Below are positions 17,901 to 25,180 of a stretch of 57,205 bases of DNA, in pieces. Under the pieces are notes generated by a model, which worked only from the letters and a program-made list of their open reading frames with translations, was not told the origin of the DNA and searched no databases. This stretch comes from Candidatus Thermoplasmatota archaeon (GTDB lineage Archaea > Thermoplasmatota > E2 > DHVEG-1), in the NCBI GenBank assembly GCA_038884455.1, contig JAWABU010000005.1:1-57205 (forward strand), written 5' to 3'. A program made the translations under genes and the position numbers. Position 1 is the first letter of the stretch. Every line of letters begins with the position of its first letter.

Positions 17901-18936
17901 ATTCAATACGTATGATCTTGGTATCCTCATGTATAATACAACCTATTATTGGAAAATCGTTGCATGGGATAACCGCGGCGCTTCAACAACGGGGCCGTTG
18001 TGGGATTTTACTACTGTTGAAGAACTCAACCTTCCACCGTATCTTCCTTCAGATCCAAACCCTCCAAATCATGCTGACAATGTAAGTATTACCATCAGTC
18101 TTTCTTGGACTGGTGGTGATCCAAATCAAGCAGACACGGTTACGTATGATGTGTATTTTGGATCAGTTAATCCTCCGCCGAAAAAAGTCAGTAACAGTAC
18201 TACCTCTCAGTATGCACCAGGGATACTCGCCTATGAAACAGTCTATTATTGGAGAGTTATCGCTTGGGATTCCCATCAGCTTTCGACAGTAGGCGCTCTT
18301 TGGGATTTCACTACCGAGTCATTTATTAACTACCCGCCAAGCAAACCAACTAACCCTCAACCCAGTGATGGTGCAACTAATGTTTCCCCTCCGGTGACGC
18401 TAAGCTGGAGTGCAGATGATCCAAACCCTGATGATACCGTACTGTTTGATCTGTATTTTGGTACGAGCATGCCCATGCAAAAAATTGCAAGCAACCTTAC
18501 CCAATCATCATATCAACTTGGGCTCGTAGCATATAATACCACCTATTATTGGAAGATTTTCTGTAAAGATATTCACGGTGCAGTTACCGAGGGGGACACC
18601 TGGCGGTTTACTACGCTGCGAGACCCCAATCCTCCAAGTATTACCATCAAAAAACCGGAAAATGCTCTCTATATCATGAATAAAAAGATACTCTCATTTC
18701 CAGTGCCATGTATCATTGGAACTATTGATGTTGATGTAGAAGTTACTGATCAAGAATCAGGTGTAGATCGAGTTGAATTCTACCTCGATGGTATCCTTCA
18801 GCAAACCAGTACTACACCGCCGTATCGCTGGACATGGTCGGCACGATCCTTTTTCTTCTACTACATAACTATAGTTGCTTATGATGTGAATAACAATAGT
18901 AGAACCTCCGAAGTCAAAGTATGGAAATTCTTCTAA
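14989..18936 (+). CDS. Giant secreted protein: DUF2341-like, propeller-like and five FN3-like repeats
   Basis: Up to 1315 residues. The signal peptide is the hydrophobic run after KKTTIAKISVT, so translation may begin later than the ATG at 14989. A DUF2341-like domain occupies about residues 125-225 (LAYWIEYKNTTTAIVWVKI, LPAGQSILYLFYG). About six to seven blades of a repeated 'RYLVCWDE... GKIFDSEGN' type follow to about residue 610. Five FN3-like modules then occupy about 720-1215, each with GGDP-x2-x-DTV-x-YDVYFG and TTYYW(K/R)-x-VAWD. A last Ig-like domain (ESGVDRVEFYLDGILQQT) ends at the stop. Two modules are nearly identical in DNA. This is probably a surface-exposed adhesion or binding protein. 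Confidence 0.8.
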   Translation: MKICKIKNIYEKYLYMSCNIVNYQGGVIILKKTTIAKISVTILFFFLISGPAVSSTLAVRNSFQPTTMKLFSHFSKTRLSTIGSNVWEDTFEDTTKIDFTPPGEGITDNIIVSDGKVTMQNTIPAWTDPTFTKMKSILLNNPGPQRQNHVIKLSISYDSDMQPDFRDIRFKHQQNPTTWLAYWIEYKNTTTAIVWVKIITLPAGQSILYLFYGKPDATSASNFNNVFSGWSKKWTNDIQISNQPSSQSAEDADVAYGNNRYLVCWDEGTTSPPYYRGIEGKIFDSEGNVVVNTFVIQENPGSPYRYENPSAAYGGGRFFVAYNYFATPIDPSSQDVHARLVSTQGTIIGSEIIVSSQTNRQMNPHVSFDSVNNRFCVIWQDARNGVTDYNLYAKLYDTSGTQIGGEKTICSLTNSQLEPWSAFDPITRRYLIVWEDGVDASSGPFDIYAGLFDSNLNLIGNYILVADGTTSVDYNWPAVGFSETTKRYLVAWSQSDISSGDYYGNIWGKIYDANGNLVVNTFQIAAGEYVRTDVQPFLSSSYLVTYDSGNKIYGKLIGPNGELITSEIQICSSSGLANWANTAGDLSKVFVGWEDKRLSSTYKYIFGNILNLTTRIAPDITYTFGDEQTVILTAHVTSIPIQPAELNTWRSFAAVFSGSITYDILDGITGSLLIQAIPSGGSLESLTASSIRLKATLTRAAPSTSPALDTWNVTWQINSPPNIPSAPSPSNGAPRVGFTPVLSWIGGDPDVGDTVTYDVYFGSVNPPPKQVSNQTGTTYTPGLLNQGTTYYWRIVAWDDHQASASGDTWFFTTNYPPYQPSNPFPLHHATDIDVNVVVSWIGGDPDVGDTVTYDVYFGSVNPPPKQVSNQTGTTYTPGTLQYLTTYYWKVVAWDALGCSTSSVVWDFTTLYVPNNPPYQPSNPLPNHHAEGVAITTDLNWSGGDPDPYDTVSYDVYFGTTNPPPLLVIRHPFNTYDLGILMYNTTYYWKIVAWDNRGASTTGPLWDFTTVEELNLPPYLPSDPNPPNHADNVSITISLSWTGGDPNQADTVTYDVYFGSVNPPPKKVSNSTTSQYAPGILAYETVYYWRVIAWDSHQLSTVGALWDFTTESFINYPPSKPTNPQPSDGATNVSPPVTLSWSADDPNPDDTVLFDLYFGTSMPMQKIASNLTQSSYQLGLVAYNTTYYWKIFCKDIHGAVTEGDTWRFTTLRDPNPPSITIKKPENALYIMNKKILSFPVPCIIGTIDVDVEVTDQESGVDRVEFYLDGILQQTSTTPPYRWTWSARSFFFYYITIVAYDVNNNSRTSEVKVWKFF
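15025..15034 (+). promoter_or_regulatory. Candidate TATA box inside the 5' end of the giant gene
   Basis: TTTATATATG lies downstream of the ATG at 14989. If used, transcription starts near 15055-15060, just before GGGGGAG at 15061-15067. The true start would then be immediately upstream of the signal peptide, where no ATG, GTG or TTG codon exists in frame. Confidence 0.3.
17215..17333 (+). repeat. 119-bp direct repeat, copy 1 (FN3-like module)
   Basis: This stretch recurs at 17503-17621 with a single difference (CATA here, CGTA there). It encodes SWIGGDPDVGDTVTYDVYFG and the following strand. Flanking parts of the two modules have diverged, so the match looks like recent duplication or gene conversion inside the coding sequence. 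Confidence 0.9.
17503..17621 (+). repeat. 119-bp direct repeat, copy 2 (FN3-like module)
   Basis: Second copy of the repeat at 17215-17333, one mismatch. A shorter match, GTATTTTGGATCAGTTAATC and a few following bases, occurs again in the fourth module near 18151-18180. Confidence 0.9.
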
Positions 18937-18967
18937 AAACAATCGTTTCTTTAAATTTTGTTTTGAT

Positions 18968-19672
18968 TCAGCGGTAGCTGTTCCTATTTTTTTGTGTGAA
19001 AACATTTTCATAATTTACTAATATTTCACTCACAATTGTCCATGCAGGAACCATCTCTTGGTAGAGTGATACCACCGTATCAGCTAGATCATGAAGATTA
19101 CAACGAAATGATCCTTTTGGAAAACCACCAATGATACATACCAACTCCTGTTTTTTTTGTTTTTTGAGTTCTTTAAAAATTAGAGGTAGTTGAATCTCAT
19201 GATTTCCTGTGTCAAAGCCAAGAACTACGTCTGCCGGATATCTTTTCAAAATTTTTTGGATTGTGTAGTCTTTTTCTATGGTAAGTAATGGATTTTGCTC
19301 ATCAGGTACACACTGTTTTTCAAAGAGTTGTTCAATAAGTCCAACAAAACGATCATAGTTTTTAATTACTCGGGTGCTCGGATTAATCGATATCAACTCA
19401 TCGTTTCGTGTATGGATTAACACTCTGAGCATATTTTTTTTATTAAGAATTGAATCTAAAGCAACTAACAAGCAGGTATGAACAATGTCAGGTCGTCCAC
19501 GCTGCTCAGCATCAGGTAGCGCCCACATCGCATTATGGTGCAAGCTAGAATCAAGAATGATCTCAGATGGCTTCTTGTTTCGCCGCCTTGCAGTTGCAAC
19601 AACTACTGGATGAGACCATAGTTCTTCAGGAACCAGTTCCAATGCTGCTTCGGCAATCAAGAGATGTAGCAT
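18968..19672 (-). CDS. nep1: Nep1/Emg1-type rRNA pseudouridine N1-methyltransferase
   Basis: 234 residues of the SPOUT-class Nep1 family, which methylates a pseudouridine in helix 35 of 16S rRNA and aids small-subunit assembly. Diagnostic pieces are LDSSLHHNAM near residue 40, GRPDIVHTCLLVALDS near 58-75, an IHTRNDELI segment, and the C-terminal knot with the SAM loop IGGFPKGSF near 185. It starts 12 nt after the purP stop and is probably its operon partner. The gene converges with the giant surface-protein gene, leaving only 31 nt between stops. Confidence 0.92.
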   Translation of the reverse strand: MLHLLIAEAALELVPEELWSHPVVVATARRRNKKPSEIILDSSLHHNAMWALPDAEQRGRPDIVHTCLLVALDSILNKKNMLRVLIHTRNDELISINPSTRVIKNYDRFVGLIEQLFEKQCVPDEQNPLLTIEKDYTIQKILKRYPADVVLGFDTGNHEIQLPLIFKELKKQKKQELVCIIGGFPKGSFRCNLHDLADTVVSLYQEMVPAWTIVSEILVNYENVFTQKNRNSYR

Positions 19673-19684
19673 AGCTCCTCTTCA

Positions 19685-20752
19685 CTAGCTTAAGATTTCA
19701 TGCAGCAAATTCTTTTGTGTCGCATATTTGATTTCTTGTGCGATCCGCCGACCAGTCGATAAATCAGGTTGTATTAAATCAGAATAGGGTGAACCAGAAA
19801 TGTACGGGTTGGTTCCTGCAACAATACGGGCAGATATCTCAAAAACCTTAAACTCTAAATCTTCAGTTACTACAGTTTCAAGGCAGAACGAACCAATAAC
19901 ACCGCCAAACAATTCAAGTGATTTCTCAACCACTGCTTCACCCATTTTGAAAACCTTTGGTAGTAATGACTCCCGCATCACAATCGGAATATTGCCTGTT
20001 ACGACAAACGTTGGATGAATACCAATTTCTTCAAGCTCGGCAATTGACCCAAGACGTTGCACCTCGTCAATCGTTGTTTCATCACGTCGATCCATTGATA
20101 GCAGCTGCAAACTTCCTTTACTCAGTTTATATGCATTGTTTTGAATCGGTGAATAAAAATAATGCAGATAATATCGAGTTCCCATGACAAACTCTTGGAT
20201 GAAAAACGGTTTCGAAGTATCAACGCGTTTTTTAAATTCTTCATAAGTTTTTGCAACAAAAAAACCTTTCCCTCCTTTAGCACCATGATACTTTACAATC
20301 ACGGGTTTATTAATCTCTTTTGGATCGGTGATCTGTCGGGGCATTGTGATCCCAGCGCCTTCAAGCCATTGTTTTTCTTTCTTCCGATCAGATTCCCATA
20401 TGAGCACATGACGATTACCAAATGTAGGAAGCATTAGTTTTATGAATTTTTCCGCACCGAGATACTCAACAAAGGAACCATGTGGAATCACAATAACATT
20501 TTTTTCTAAAAGTTCATCAGCATATTTGATAATATCAGAATATTTGTCAACAATGAAAAACTCATCAGGTTTTCCCAATGGAAATGCATCATAAAATTTT
20601 TTGACGTCACCGACTGAAATCCCAAGTGTTTTGAATCCTTCTTTTTTTGCCCCGTTAAAAATCTGCAGACTTGAATGGGAACAAACTGTAGCGATTACAA
20701 GATTCTTTGTATCGTAATCCGCGAGCATTTCCTTGATTGAAACATCAGCCAT
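19685..20752 (-). CDS. purP: FAICAR synthetase (formate-dependent, PurP)
   Basis: 355 residues from the ATG at 20752 (MADVSIKEMLADYDTKN). The start is chosen because AGGAGG lies 9 nt upstream and a TATA-like TTTTATATGG precedes it; the frame is open further to 20815. PurP is an ATP-grasp enzyme that makes FAICAR from AICAR, formate and ATP in archaeal purine synthesis. Visible family features are VIATVCSHSSLQIFNGAKKEGF at the N-terminus (catalytic-site HSS), KYHGAKGGKGFFVA (glycine-rich ATP loop), FIQEFVMGTRYYLHYFYSPI and the C-terminal EISARIVAGTNPYISGSPYS. It lies upstream of nep1. The presence of PurH in the same window makes this step apparently redundant. Confidence 0.93.
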   Translation of the reverse strand: MADVSIKEMLADYDTKNLVIATVCSHSSLQIFNGAKKEGFKTLGISVGDVKKFYDAFPLGKPDEFFIVDKYSDIIKYADELLEKNVIVIPHGSFVEYLGAEKFIKLMLPTFGNRHVLIWESDRKKEKQWLEGAGITMPRQITDPKEINKPVIVKYHGAKGGKGFFVAKTYEEFKKRVDTSKPFFIQEFVMGTRYYLHYFYSPIQNNAYKLSKGSLQLLSMDRRDETTIDEVQRLGSIAELEEIGIHPTFVVTGNIPIVMRESLLPKVFKMGEAVVEKSLELFGGVIGSFCLETVVTEDLEFKVFEISARIVAGTNPYISGSPYSDLIQPDLSTGRRIAQEIKYATQKNLLHEILS

Positions 20753-20930
20753 TCGGTTGTGCCTCCTAGCAACCATATAAAATAGGGTTATTTTATCAGT
20801 TTCGATTATACTCATTTTGTTTTTATTTTAGAAAAACCGGTGAAGTATCACTGAACTGAGAAGATACATAAAGATTCCTTAGTCACTCCAGAAAATTAAC
20901 AAACTGTTCATTTCTACAGCAATTTATCTG

Positions 20931-21290
20931 TTAAAATCGCTTTTTGTTTTCCCGAAGCGATTCGACAATTTCTTTTCCAAAATCAGTTAGGCGATACAAT
21001 TTAATATCCTTATTTTTTCCCCCGTCGATCTGTTCAACAAGATGAAGGCTCATCAGTGATTCGTCATCTCGATATCGAAGGTTCATACCTCGTATCGCTC
21101 CAATGACATTTGTCGGTGTTGTTTTTACATTATATGCAATCTCAGAAGTATAACTACCACTCGGACTGATATCGAAAAGATATTCTGTGATCTTCTTTCT
21201 GACACTACTTCTCCGAAGTGCTCGGATCACTAAAGGTTTAAGCATCTCTGGAGAAACTGTCGACTCATCTCTATCCTGCATCCCATCCAC
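20931..21290 (-). CDS. Small winged-helix transcription regulator (EarA-like)
   Basis: 119 residues. The core SSVRKKITEYLFDISPSG and YTSEIAYNVKTTPTNVIGAI form a winged helix-turn-helix with a long recognition helix. The C-terminal LYRLTDFGKEIVESL is the wing and last helix. This type of small archaeal regulator resembles the EarA/archaellum-regulator family, but I cannot assign a regulon. A TATA box on the minus strand (TTTATAAATA, about 21313-21322) sits about 27 nt before the ATG, so the transcript is probably leaderless. Confidence 0.75.
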   Translation of the reverse strand: MDGMQDRDESTVSPEMLKPLVIRALRRSSVRKKITEYLFDISPSGSYTSEIAYNVKTTPTNVIGAIRGMNLRYRDDESLMSLHLVEQIDGGKNKDIKLYRLTDFGKEIVESLRENKKRF

Positions 21291-21411
21291 GTAGTAAAAA
21301 GTAATACGATTTCATATTTATAAATTAATCGGTTCTTTTCGACGTTGAGGAACTTTCACAATTGCTCATGAATACAACAATCGCAAACATCTCTTCGTTT
21401 TGGAGTAACTG

Positions 21412-22077
21412 TTATCGTCTGTTTTTGACACCATTTTTTTTACAGTGCTGCGATACCGGACATTTACTACACCAAGGTGCAATAGGAACGCAGATTCTTT
21501 GCCCAAAGATTACAAAAAAATGATTAAATTCATCCCAGTATTTTTCAGGTAATATTTTTTTTAAGGCATACTCTGTTTCCTCAGGTGTTTTCGTCTGAAT
21601 CCATCCAAGGCGATTTGGGATACGATGGCAATGCGTATCAATTGGAAGATAGCCGTGTTTTTTATGACCATACACCATGACAATGTTTGCTGTTTTACGC
21701 CCGACACCTTTTAGTTTTAACAATTCATCGAAATCATCAGGAACTCTCCCAGCATAGTTTTCTATGATGTTACGACTGATCTCTTTGATCCGTTTCGCTT
21801 TCGTTTTATAAAAACCAACCGGATAAATCAATGATTCAAGATATGGATCTGATAACCGTAGAATTTTTTCTGGTGTATCATATCTGCGAAGGAGTTTTTC
21901 TGCTGCACGATCAGTCACCTCATCTTTTGTTCGAAGACTGAGAAGACAAGCGATAAGAACGGTGAATGGTGTTTGTGGATAGCTGTTTCTCCGACGAGAA
22001 ACAACAGGATCGGTATATGTGTGAAGTTCTTTTCGAAGCAAGGAAAAAAATTGATCAAAATAGTTCTCAGTAATCAT
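21412..22077 (-). CDS. nth: Endonuclease III (DNA glycosylase/AP lyase)
   Basis: 221 residues, a normal Nth length. The enzyme removes oxidised pyrimidines and cleaves the abasic site. The helix-hairpin-helix LLKLKGVGRKTANIVMVYG has the catalytic Lys (GVGRKTA). The catalytic Asp lies in LPIDTHCHRIPNRLGW. The C-terminal [4Fe-4S] loop is C-x6-C-x2-C-x5-C (C196, C203, C206, C212). It follows the DUF362 gene by 44 nt and may be co-transcribed. The same cysteine spacing recurs in the HerA-like ATPase of this window. Confidence 0.93.
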   Translation of the reverse strand: MITENYFDQFFSLLRKELHTYTDPVVSRRRNSYPQTPFTVLIACLLSLRTKDEVTDRAAEKLLRRYDTPEKILRLSDPYLESLIYPVGFYKTKAKRIKEISRNIIENYAGRVPDDFDELLKLKGVGRKTANIVMVYGHKKHGYLPIDTHCHRIPNRLGWIQTKTPEETEYALKKILPEKYWDEFNHFFVIFGQRICVPIAPWCSKCPVSQHCKKNGVKNRR

Positions 22078-22121
22078 AGCTGATCTACCTAACTAACATC
22101 AAACAAATCATGAAAGCATTG

Positions 22122-23948
22122 TTACAATATCCGATATATCTCCATAGTATCATCAAGTGTCTTACCACCTTCAAGATACGCTTTCACCGAAAGAATACAT
22201 TTTGAACACTGGCGAATGTTCCAAAGATAGGTATACGGCATATCAAAATCAGTATGCCTATGATGATCATTTACATAGAACTCTACTTTTTCCACGTGGT
22301 ACGTATTTACACCGAGAACTGTGGCACGTAGTTCAATATGTCCAAGCACGAGTGTGAATGGAAATGAACGGCGTTCGATCCCTCTGAAATAGAGATATTT
22401 CTGCTGCGGGTAAATAATCGAAACAGAGGGCTGCATAGAATTCTGATCCACCGGGATAAACTCGATACCATCATTGTCTGGACCAACGTAACGTTCTGTG
22501 GAAAAAATATCCACCGAGGTATTCCAATGTTCATGGACACCAAGGCTCTGATTCAGAAAAACACCATCTCCCTCAGGATCATAAACATTCGGCGGGGGCA
22601 CTGCTGACTGATGCAGATAATTCTGCGATCCTTCAACAGGATTGGTGCCTTCAGCATATAAAAAATCAAACATCACTGAATCAAGAGCAACTGGGTCTTG
22701 AGAAAAAAACAAACTATTCGTCCAATCATTGTTGAATGGATACATCATGAATTTTTCAATTGTCCGATGATCATTCTTAGTTGCATACAAACCATCGCCG
22801 ATATAGAGGAGTGTTTTTCCACCGAGCTGATTGCTGGCAAATAGGTCGGTCTGTGGTGTAGGATGACCAGGAGTAAATGCAGCAGTATGATACGGATGAA
22901 CATCAGCAACTGGTTCAATCCAACAGCCGAAAAAATTTTTTCCAGCAAGAGTTACACCTTGATTAATTGGGTGTCGTTTTAGTAGCGGCATGTTGATGAG
23001 ATACTTTGCCTCGGTAACTACGGTAGGTAGAGTCCGGGTCAAATGGGTTTCATCAGCTAAAAAAAGTTTCACGGTACTTGGTATAACTTTGCTTCGACCA
23101 GGTGCTCCTCCTTGAGCATCAACATAATGAACATTTGGGTACAGCGGGGCGACAAGATCATAAAACCAGTTTGCCATACATCGAGATGCGTCAAACACGG
23201 TGATGTCTTCTTGAGCGGCACCGACCACGTTGACCAGCTGATGAAGCAGAGCAGCAACCACATATGGACTTGCATCAAGTTGATTATCTCTCCGAGGATA
23301 TGGATTGAGATATGGTTCCCAGCAGTTATTCAAATTAATTTTGATCGCGATTTTTTCACCAGGTGCATATCCAACATCGCCAAAATCGTGTTTTTGGTTA
23401 AAGAAACGAAACAAACTATCCCAGGCTCCAGCATCGTTCGACTCGCCAGCGAGATGTTGTATTCCTGAGGATAGCATCGTATTAATCGCTGATTGATTAT
23501 TATTCTCTGGATTCCACCAATACCCAGTGAGACGGGTTTCGGTTGCGTCTGGATTCCACACCCATACTACTCGACCAGGATGCAGACCTTGACCAACACC
23601 CAGTGGTTCATTCGGAACTGGATTCCACGCTGTTTTTTGTGTCATGTTTTGGGAGAAAAAACCAGCAGCGAATACGCCGCAAGAAACACTGCAGATAATC
23701 ACACTACTAGCTAGAACAACAGGAGCAACAGCTGCGATTTTTATTTTTACATATCGAAACCACAGCAGTAGCCCACTTACAAGCAAACTCCAAAAAGCAA
23801 GATAGCTTGCTGCGATCGAAAGAGAAACCTGTTGACAAGGATACTGACACCGTGTTGGTTTTGGAACCACACGAATTAAAAACCATGCTACGCATCCAAT
23901 GCCGATCAGATGAAACCAGATTCCTTTTTTACCGTAAAAATAGTTCAT
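22122..23948 (-). CDS. Membrane-anchored DUF362-domain protein
   Basis: 608 residues from the ATG at 23948; the frame is open to an ATG at 24017, but the minus-strand TATA box (CTTTATATTAG, about 24024-24034) would start transcription downstream of that ATG. Three hydrophobic helices (about residues 10-105) anchor the protein. The DUF362 domain spans about 185-455: YAPGEKIAIKINLNNCW, ITVFDASRCMANWFYD, AKYLINMPLLKRHPINQGVT and FFSQDPVALDSVMFDFLY. It ends with an Ig-like domain (HVEKVEFYVNDHHRH). The ferredoxin part found in some DUF362 proteins is absent. The function of DUF362 is not established; an outside-facing enzymatic domain is likely. Confidence 0.75.
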   Translation of the reverse strand: MNYFYGKKGIWFHLIGIGCVAWFLIRVVPKPTRCQYPCQQVSLSIAASYLAFWSLLVSGLLLWFRYVKIKIAAVAPVVLASSVIICSVSCGVFAAGFFSQNMTQKTAWNPVPNEPLGVGQGLHPGRVVWVWNPDATETRLTGYWWNPENNNQSAINTMLSSGIQHLAGESNDAGAWDSLFRFFNQKHDFGDVGYAPGEKIAIKINLNNCWEPYLNPYPRRDNQLDASPYVVAALLHQLVNVVGAAQEDITVFDASRCMANWFYDLVAPLYPNVHYVDAQGGAPGRSKVIPSTVKLFLADETHLTRTLPTVVTEAKYLINMPLLKRHPINQGVTLAGKNFFGCWIEPVADVHPYHTAAFTPGHPTPQTDLFASNQLGGKTLLYIGDGLYATKNDHRTIEKFMMYPFNNDWTNSLFFSQDPVALDSVMFDFLYAEGTNPVEGSQNYLHQSAVPPPNVYDPEGDGVFLNQSLGVHEHWNTSVDIFSTERYVGPDNDGIEFIPVDQNSMQPSVSIIYPQQKYLYFRGIERRSFPFTLVLGHIELRATVLGVNTYHVEKVEFYVNDHHRHTDFDMPYTYLWNIRQCSKCILSVKAYLEGGKTLDDTMEIYRIL

Positions 23949-24079
23949 GAGGATATTTTTTTGATGCTGATGCGTATGTGAAATTATGAAACCCCCTAAG
24001 TCAAGTAATTTATACAAACAATACTAATATAAAGGTTTCCCTGTTTATAGCCAGATACTCATAGTTTCACACGCTACTT

Positions 24080-24108
24080 AGGTTTTTCTCTACCGGTAAA
24101 AGAAACCT
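24080..24108 (+). promoter_or_regulatory. Imperfect palindrome upstream of the Mvh-like hydrogenase operon
   Basis: The core TACCGGTA at 24091-24098 is a perfect palindrome. Outer arms AGGTTT and AAACCT extend it, with a one-base offset, to 29 bp. It lies 59 nt before the hydrogenase start and downstream of a possible TATA (TGTTTATAG, about 24041-24049). It could be a regulator-binding site or a leader hairpin; the sequence alone does not say which. Confidence 0.4.
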
Positions 24109-24166
24109 GTGTCTTGGGCGCCGACAGGATGGAGAAAAATCATTTCATCGACGGTCGTATGGTGTT

Positions 24167-25180
24167 ATGTCCATGAGTAAAGAAATGCGGAAACATCCGG
24201 ACAAAAGAACAAATAAACTCAAAATCGCTTTTTATTGGGCTGCTAGTTGTGGAGGATGCGAAATCGCGGTTCTGGATATCAATGAACAACTACTTGATGT
24301 TGTCGAGGCAGCCGATATCCTTTTCTGGCCGGTTGCACTTGATACAAAATATAACGATGTCGAGGCATTTCCAGATAACCACATCGATGTCTGTTTCTTT
24401 AATGGTGCAATTAGAAACGAAGAACAGCAGCATCTCGCAGAACTTCTCAGAAAAAAATCTAAAACACTGATTGCTTTTGGCGCCTGCGCAGTCCACGGAG
24501 GTGTTCCGGGTCTTGCTAATTTATCAGATAAAAAAGAGATATTCAACACAGTCTACCATAATAACCCTTCGACACATAATCACAAGAAAATAGAGCCGCA
24601 AACAACAACAAAAACACCTGAAGGAACTCTAACGCTTCCTAAGTTTTATGATACTGTAAAAACCCTTGATCAGGTTGTCGAGGTTGACTACTATATTCCT
24701 GGCTGCCCACCAACACCAGATCTGATTATAAATGCATTTAACGCACTTGTTGAAAAAAAACTACCGCCAAAAGGAGCTGTACTCGCACCGTTAAAATCAG
24801 TGTGTGACGAATGTCGGTTTGAAAAAAGCGAGAAAAAAATCGGTAAAATCGTCCGCATTATCGATGTGGATAAAATCGAAGAAAAATGCTTACTTGAGCA
24901 AGGAATCATCTGTCTTGGGCCAGCAACAAGAGGCGGTTGCGCTGCTCGATGTCTTGAGGCAAATATGCCCTGTACAGGATGTGGTGGACCAACACCCAAT
25001 GCTCTTGATCAAGGAGCAAAAATGATCTCAGCGCTTGCTTCAATTCTTGGTATCGACACTGAAGAAAAACAAACTGATGAACAAGTAGATCAACTCATCA
25101 ATCAAATTGTTGACGTTGTCGGAACGTTCTACAAATATACGTTGCCGTCTTCACTACTGAAACGTAAGGTGATCCGATGA
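24167..25180 (+). CDS. mvhG: F420-non-reducing-type (Mvh, group 3c) NiFe hydrogenase small subunit
   Basis: 337 residues. The small subunit carries the FeS wire between the NiFe site and MvhD. The N-terminal proximal-cluster motif is AASCGGCEIAVLDI, followed by LIAFGACAVHGGVPGLAN and DYYIPGCPPTPDLIINA. Later cysteines (SVCDECRFEK, CLLEQGIICLGPATRGGCAA and MPCTGCGGPTPN) give the medial and distal [4Fe-4S] clusters, as in MvhG. It lacks a Tat signal, so the enzyme is cytoplasmic. The stop overlaps the next start (ATGA). An ATG at 24173 is a close alternative start. Confidence 0.9.
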   Translation: MSMSKEMRKHPDKRTNKLKIAFYWAASCGGCEIAVLDINEQLLDVVEAADILFWPVALDTKYNDVEAFPDNHIDVCFFNGAIRNEEQQHLAELLRKKSKTLIAFGACAVHGGVPGLANLSDKKEIFNTVYHNNPSTHNHKKIEPQTTTKTPEGTLTLPKFYDTVKTLDQVVEVDYYIPGCPPTPDLIINAFNALVEKKLPPKGAVLAPLKSVCDECRFEKSEKKIGKIVRIIDVDKIEEKCLLEQGIICLGPATRGGCAARCLEANMPCTGCGGPTPNALDQGAKMISALASILGIDTEEKQTDEQVDQLINQIVDVVGTFYKYTLPSSLLKRKVIR

